From UBA5359 sp028699365 [NCBI: bacterium] (lineage in GTDB: Bacteria > UBP13 > UBA5359), in NCBI GenBank assembly GCA_028699365.1, contig JAQVUQ010000088.1, positions 1 through 8,975 of the forward strand: a stretch of DNA of 8,975 nucleotides, written 5' to 3'. The notes under the pieces are model-generated. The model made no database searches. It was not told the DNA's origin and was given only the letters and a program-made list of their open reading frames with translations. Numbering within the stretch: the stretch's first letter is position 1; each line of letters opens with the position of its first letter. Of this stretch, positions 5,121 through 8,975 are shown in pieces. The position numbers were made by a program, and so were the translations under genes.

Positions 5121-8100
5121 ATGAAGAGGCGTGGATTGTTGCTAAAAAACGCAAGTGCGTTCTGGGCCGCATTATTTGTCATGATTACTTGCAGGTCTCA
5201 CTTTTGTCTTGCGGCTGATTCTTCTTTAAAGATTTATCCTCCACCAAAGGAAATTGTACGGACAGGTGAGGAGATGGCTCTTTTTAACCTAAGCGGAGAG
5301 CCGATTTGTGCCATTGTCACTGGAGATAAGCCAGATCAAAAAACTTCTTTAGGAATTGGTGAGATCAATAATAGATTGCAAGATACTTGTGGAAAAGAGT
5401 TGCCGGTTATTCAAAGCGGCAGCAGCGCTGTTAGTAAATATGATAACTTGATTTATGTAGGTATGCCAAGTAAAGATTCCTTTGGACACTTGATGAAGCT
5501 TTTTTCTATTGATCTTAGTGCTATGCGATATGCTAATCAAGGCTATAAGATCAATTTTGGTAAAAACGGGGGGAAGCAGATTGCAGTAATCTGTTCTCGC
5601 GGAGAATTGGGTGTCTTATATGCCTGCCTCACCTTTTGCTCACTTATTAAGCAGGATCCGCAGGTGCCAAAGGTAATTTGTGCTCAGATAGACGATTGGC
5701 CTGATTTCAAGTATCGTTGTGTGTCAAAGTTAGGGTTTATGTACGGTTACAGGAAAGCATTCGGATTCTTCGGTTCTCCAAACCTTGCTGGGGGGACCAT
5801 GTTGACACGTGAATTAATCGATGAGTTGCTTCATCTAAAGATTAACATGGTAAATATAGACATTGACCGCCCAGTCCCGGGTAGTGTAATTGATGAATAC
5901 TGTGCAGGAGCTTCAGACCAGATAAAATGGATAGAAGAAATGTCAAAATACGCCAGGGATAGAGGCGTTGACCCCTTTCTCATTACTTCAACTTGTATAG
6001 ATAGCCAATTGAAAGGCAGTGGGAGTGCCCCCAAGGCTGAAGGCAACGTTTGTGTCAGTATAGACTCATCATGGCGTATAACTGAATATTGCTGGAGCAG
6101 GGATGATCTTCTCGTAAAAAGAGCGGAAAAAGTTGCTGATTACGTAAAGCAAATGAAGATATCGAGCGTTTTTCTTCATACGGTAGATGCATATAATCAG
6201 AAATGGGAAAAACGTTGTAAACAATGCCGCGAACGTTTTGGAGAGGATCAGGCGGCAGCGCAAGCCCATGTCTTTTCAATTTTTAATCAAGCTATTAAAA
6301 GAAAATGTCCGGATGTGAAGATAATTATGGTACCACGGCCGTATCAAGGTTATGATATTGACCTCCCAAATAATAAGTGGTTAAAAGACCGCTTGGAAAA
6401 AATATCGTCGCGAATACCTGAAGATCTATATATGGCAGTTACGGCGGGAACCAAGAACAGTATTTATTCCTGGAAAAAGAACTTGAGAAGGCCGTTAGTT
6501 TACTGGCTGAATACTGGAAGTCACCTTGATAATGATGGGTGGTTCCTTGGTGATCCTATGCTCGGTTTTATAAAAAACTACTACTATGCGAACAGCAACG
6601 GTATGACCGGAGATACGGATATAATGATGATAAGTGGTGCTACCAATCAGTTGCAGCGTTCCTGGGCGGCTTGTGCTGCCTGGAATGTGAATTATCCACT
6701 TGGTTGTAAAAGCATTGAAAGCAATCGGATATATAAGATTCCCAATAGAGAAAACTGCAGCACAGAAGATGAAGTGTATAACGGGAAGGGAACAATAGAC
6801 CAATGGGTTTGGGGCTATAATGGCAAAGATTTTGATTGGTTTGATGTGTATAAGGAGTTTTTAAACGATGTCGTATTTCGAGAGACGCTAAAAGAGTTGT
6901 GCTGTGAAGTGTATGGGAAATCCGCAGGAGGGATGCTTGTCGATGCATACTTATCGGGTTACTCAGGAAAATATCTGCTCAACCCTCTAGGCGAAACATT
7001 TCGATCCTTCTCCAACTCTAATTATAACGCTTATAGCAAAAGCACCTCGAAGGCCATGGGTGAGTACTATAGCAGGATTAGCCAAGCAGATGCCGGTTTG
7101 TCGGGTTTATCTAAGCTCAGAAACGCAGATTTACCCGTGAAACAAAGCGTTTTATCCGAGATATATAAAGTTGCAAGCATAATTAAAGAGGCAAAAGCCA
7201 AAAGTTTCCTATGGTGGGGATTGTTGAGCTTAAAAGAAACGTTAAATGATCCGGTGGAATTACAAGCAATATCCGAATTTTGTGACCGCCAATCCAAGGA
7301 ACAATTAAAAAGCGTTTGTGACTTTTACGATGAACTCCCTCTTAACGCAGCAAATTTGATAGGGGCCAAAAGACAAAAAGCCGATTTCATAAAATGGTGT
7401 GACGGTATGAGAGAGAACTATGACATAATACTGGGGATAGTTTCCAAAGATACCCGAGCTAATAAGATACGGCAAAAATACGAAGGTGGTAAAATTCGTG
7501 TTGCCGTCTATAACCCTACTAGCCGGGGGGGGAAGGTTTATGGATATAAAGCTTTATGCGGTACTCTGACTTGTATGCCCGAGGTGGAAGTTTCCTATGT
7601 TGATAGGATTTCCAGAGAAATCCTTGCTCCCTTTCACTGTCTTTTTATCCCGGATCTCAAAAAGCTAGGGGATGAGGAAAAGAAGGATGAATTCTGCAAA
7701 AGTATAAGAGAGTTCTGTATTGGTGGAGGTAATGTATATCTACAGCACGACTCGGTCGGGTTTCACCGCTTCGCTTTAGGTATGCCTCTTTTTCCGGAGT
7801 TTGTAGCTGCGACGGATATAGAGAATGGGGAACAACTCGTAGTTGCGTGTGATCATCCGCTGGTGAAAAATCAATTGGTGGGAAGCGCTGTAACACATAT
7901 GTACTATGATCGCATATTGCTGCGTCCAGGTGAGTTAGGAGAAACGGTTTTGACTAATGCCAAAGGGGCTCCGGCATTGCTTGCAGGGCATATCGGTAGC
8001 GGCAAAGTTGTGTTGGATGGAACGATTACCTATAATAGATCCGGAAATCCCGGTGAAGGTGAGGTCTCTGACGCTAACGAGATTAACAAAGCTTTGATAT

Positions 8101-8468
8101 CCAATGCGATAGCATGGTTTTGCCAGAAGCAAAAAGAGAAGATGGTTTTGGAGGTTTCCGATATTCATGTTGATAGAGTGGTACAGCCTGACGCTATACA
8201 TTTCATGCTTATATTAAGGCCACGACTACTGTTCGATAAACAGCTTAGTAAGGAAAAGGTCTCTTTCAAGATAGCTTTTGCAAACGAGGAAGCGCATAAT
8301 AATACTACTGTAAAGAAATGGGATGAGGTAATAAGCGGGAATACATGGCAACCGCTTGAAAAGTTTGTAAATATTGATCTTGCCGTAGATCCGAAAGGAA
8401 AGCTTCTTTTAATAGAGGTTAGAGACGGAAACGGTGATACTCTTGAGAGAAAGTACAGAGTTTTCTGA
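5121..8468 (+). CDS. Large secreted multidomain protein: GH20/GH84-like barrel plus ThuA/GATase1-like domain
   Basis: 1115 aa from the ATG at 5121. Residues 1-31 are a signal peptide (MKRRG, hydrophobic core, cleavage near CLA/AD). About 37-186 resemble the alpha/beta N-domain found before GH20 and GH67 barrels: IYPPPKEI, NLIYVGMPSK, GELGVLYACLTFCSLI. At 191 DDWPDFKYRC opens a TIM-barrel-like region recalling GH20/GH84. Its best catalytic candidate is Asp356 in FLHTVDAYN; the tandem aspartates of GH84 are not evident. A C-X2-C (366-369) follows closely. About 570-770 is helical. About 791-1001 is a ThuA/GATase1-like fold (IRVAVYNP, IGGGNVYLQHD, DHPLV, GSGKVVLDGTI, NAIAWF) with no cysteine nucleophile at the expected turn. 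About 1009-1115 is a beta-rich tail. No membrane anchor is seen beyond the signal. It probably acts on a glycan, or binds one, outside the cytoplasm. Exact family and activity are unproven. Confidence 0.75.
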   Translation: MKRRGLLLKNASAFWAALFVMITCRSHFCLAADSSLKIYPPPKEIVRTGEEMALFNLSGEPICAIVTGDKPDQKTSLGIGEINNRLQDTCGKELPVIQSGSSAVSKYDNLIYVGMPSKDSFGHLMKLFSIDLSAMRYANQGYKINFGKNGGKQIAVICSRGELGVLYACLTFCSLIKQDPQVPKVICAQIDDWPDFKYRCVSKLGFMYGYRKAFGFFGSPNLAGGTMLTRELIDELLHLKINMVNIDIDRPVPGSVIDEYCAGASDQIKWIEEMSKYARDRGVDPFLITSTCIDSQLKGSGSAPKAEGNVCVSIDSSWRITEYCWSRDDLLVKRAEKVADYVKQMKISSVFLHTVDAYNQKWEKRCKQCRERFGEDQAAAQAHVFSIFNQAIKRKCPDVKIIMVPRPYQGYDIDLPNNKWLKDRLEKISSRIPEDLYMAVTAGTKNSIYSWKKNLRRPLVYWLNTGSHLDNDGWFLGDPMLGFIKNYYYANSNGMTGDTDIMMISGATNQLQRSWAACAAWNVNYPLGCKSIESNRIYKIPNRENCSTEDEVYNGKGTIDQWVWGYNGKDFDWFDVYKEFLNDVVFRETLKELCCEVYGKSAGGMLVDAYLSGYSGKYLLNPLGETFRSFSNSNYNAYSKSTSKAMGEYYSRISQADAGLSGLSKLRNADLPVKQSVLSEIYKVASIIKEAKAKSFLWWGLLSLKETLNDPVELQAISEFCDRQSKEQLKSVCDFYDELPLNAANLIGAKRQKADFIKWCDGMRENYDIILGIVSKDTRANKIRQKYEGGKIRVAVYNPTSRGGKVYGYKALCGTLTCMPEVEVSYVDRISREILAPFHCLFIPDLKKLGDEEKKDEFCKSIREFCIGGGNVYLQHDSVGFHRFALGMPLFPEFVAATDIENGEQLVVACDHPLVKNQLVGSAVTHMYYDRILLRPGELGETVLTNAKGAPALLAGHIGSGKVVLDGTITYNRSGNPGEGEVSDANEINKALISNAIAWFCQKQKEKMVLEVSDIHVDRVVQPDAIHFMLILRPRLLFDKQLSKEKVSFKIAFANEEAHNNTTVKKWDEVISGNTWQPLEKFVNIDLAVDPKGKLLLIEVRDGNGDTLERKYRVF

Positions 8469-8489
8469 AAAAGAAAGGAGCCTGAAGAA

Positions 8490-8975
8490 ATGCTTACTAG
8501 AACGATATTAGTGGGTGTATTGTTACTCCTTAATGGACTTAACAGCGTCACCTTTGCCGAGAGCATAAAAAGGGATAAAGAGATCGGTGTAATAACCTAT
8601 CGAGAGTACAAGACCAAATGGTCTGATGGGCGGTTTCACGATGCTGTGGATTTACGTCTTTTGAACTTTACTAAGGAATTAGGCTTATCCTCTGAAGAAA
8701 TAAGCGTAAACCTGTTTTTGCAAGATGGAGCACCTAAGATAAACGAATATAAGAGAATTTTGATAGCAGCAAGAGCCCATTCCTTCTCACTCGAGATGTA
8801 CCAAGGGATGAAAGAATATGTAGAAGAGGGTGGATTACTTATCACAAACAGTTCTTTGCTGTTCGTCGATATCAATAATGATTATAAATTTGACGACCAG
8901 GACCTAGTCAGGAAAGAAGGTCAGGAATTTACAGGTGTATTTGGATCTGCATGGTGTGATAGATCGGAAGAGCGG
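8490..8975 (+). CDS. Secreted protein with ThuA/GATase1-like segment, 3'-truncated by contig end
   Basis: Frame open from an ATG at 8490 to the window edge, 162 codons. The last five (RSEER) are encoded by adapter-like bases 8961-8975, so only about 157 residues are genuine. AAGGAG (8475-8480) lies 9 nt before the start. Residues 1-23 form a signal peptide (MLTRTILVGVLLLLNG, cleavage at TFA/ES). NEYKRILIAAR (85-95) and YVEEGGLLITN (110-120) match the strand-helix-strand pattern of GATase1/ThuA-like and GH42-trimerisation-type domains (a position that opens with 'YKrLi', then 'YVe.GG.li'). DINNDYKFDDQD (127-138) resembles a dockerin or EF-hand calcium loop. It begins 21 nt after the preceding stop, so it is the third operon gene. 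Full function cannot be judged from the fragment. Confidence 0.8.
   Translation, partial: MLTRTILVGVLLLLNGLNSVTFAESIKRDKEIGVITYREYKTKWSDGRFHDAVDLRLLNFTKELGLSSEEISVNLFLQDGAPKINEYKRILIAARAHSFSLEMYQGMKEYVEEGGLLITNSSLLFVDINNDYKFDDQDLVRKEGQEFTGVFGSAWCDRSEER
8961..8975 (+). other. Residual Illumina paired-end adapter at contig end
   Basis: The final 15 bases, AGATCGGAAGAGCGG, equal the start of the older Illumina paired-end adapter (AGATCGGAAGAGC core followed by GG). They sit exactly at the edge of the window. This is almost certainly untrimmed adapter and not genomic DNA, so the gene at 8490 should be read only to about 8960. Confidence 0.93.

Noticed and set aside
8165-8566. 133-codon minus-strand open frame
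   Set aside because: It is antisense to the end of the 1115-aa gene and the start of the next one, both well supported by signal peptides and Shine-Dalgarno sites; its low-complexity Ser/Leu/Phe-rich product looks like a shadow.

Overview
The window looks like the end of a contig from a heterotrophic bacterium that breaks down polysaccharides. The best clue to the organism is a pseudopilin-like protein with the N-terminal pattern GFTLMELLVVIAVIAILAS, then ILFPVF, then a C-terminal H-X9-DG motif. Large families of such proteins are known from Armatimonadota and from the Planctomycetes/Verrucomicrobia/Lentisphaerae group. The ILFPVF...REK...NLRQIG...YAQDYD wording fits Armatimonadota best, but this is an inference from a single protein. 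The last 15 bases match the start of an Illumina paired-end adapter, so the right edge is a sequencing or assembly end and not natural DNA.

Layout. Bases 1-164 hold the tail of an unrecognised plus-strand frame. Bases 165-256 hold nothing I can identify. A perfect 14-bp GC-rich hairpin at 257-290 separates this from a minus-strand operon that reads from 4087 down to 325. In transcription order the operon is a uroporphyrinogen-decarboxylase (URO-D) superfamily protein, a GntR/LacI-type chimeric repressor, and a cytoplasmic GH39 glycosidase. The first two genes are 5 nt apart. The repressor stop overlaps a possible ATG of the GH39 gene, but a strong Shine-Dalgarno sequence points to a GTG start 39 nt further in.

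Bases 4088-4309 form a 222-bp divergent control region. It contains a 19-bp odd palindrome, a 10-bp palindrome, a 12-bp inverted repeat with a 13-bp spacer, three copies of ATTGACAT, and a good promoter-like sequence for each direction. The palindromes overlap the promoter elements, as expected for repressor operators. The GntR/LacI-type protein encoded next door is the obvious candidate to bind them.

To the right (4310-8975) lies a plus-strand operon of exported proteins: the H-X9-DG pseudopilin-like protein, a 1115-residue secreted multidomain protein, and the start of another secreted protein. The 1115-residue protein has a GH20/GH67-type N-domain, a GH20/GH84-like barrel, a ThuA/GATase1-like domain and a C-terminal beta domain. 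The third protein also carries a GATase1-like segment and runs off the contig.

How they may work together (inference): the right operon supplies envelope or extracellular proteins that bind or cleave a glycan, and the left operon supplies sensing and cytoplasmic processing of the imported product. No transporter lies in the window. The URO-D-like protein has no obvious role in such a pathway and is one of the more intriguing members. I saw no tRNA, rRNA, CRISPR array, insertion sequence or known riboswitch.
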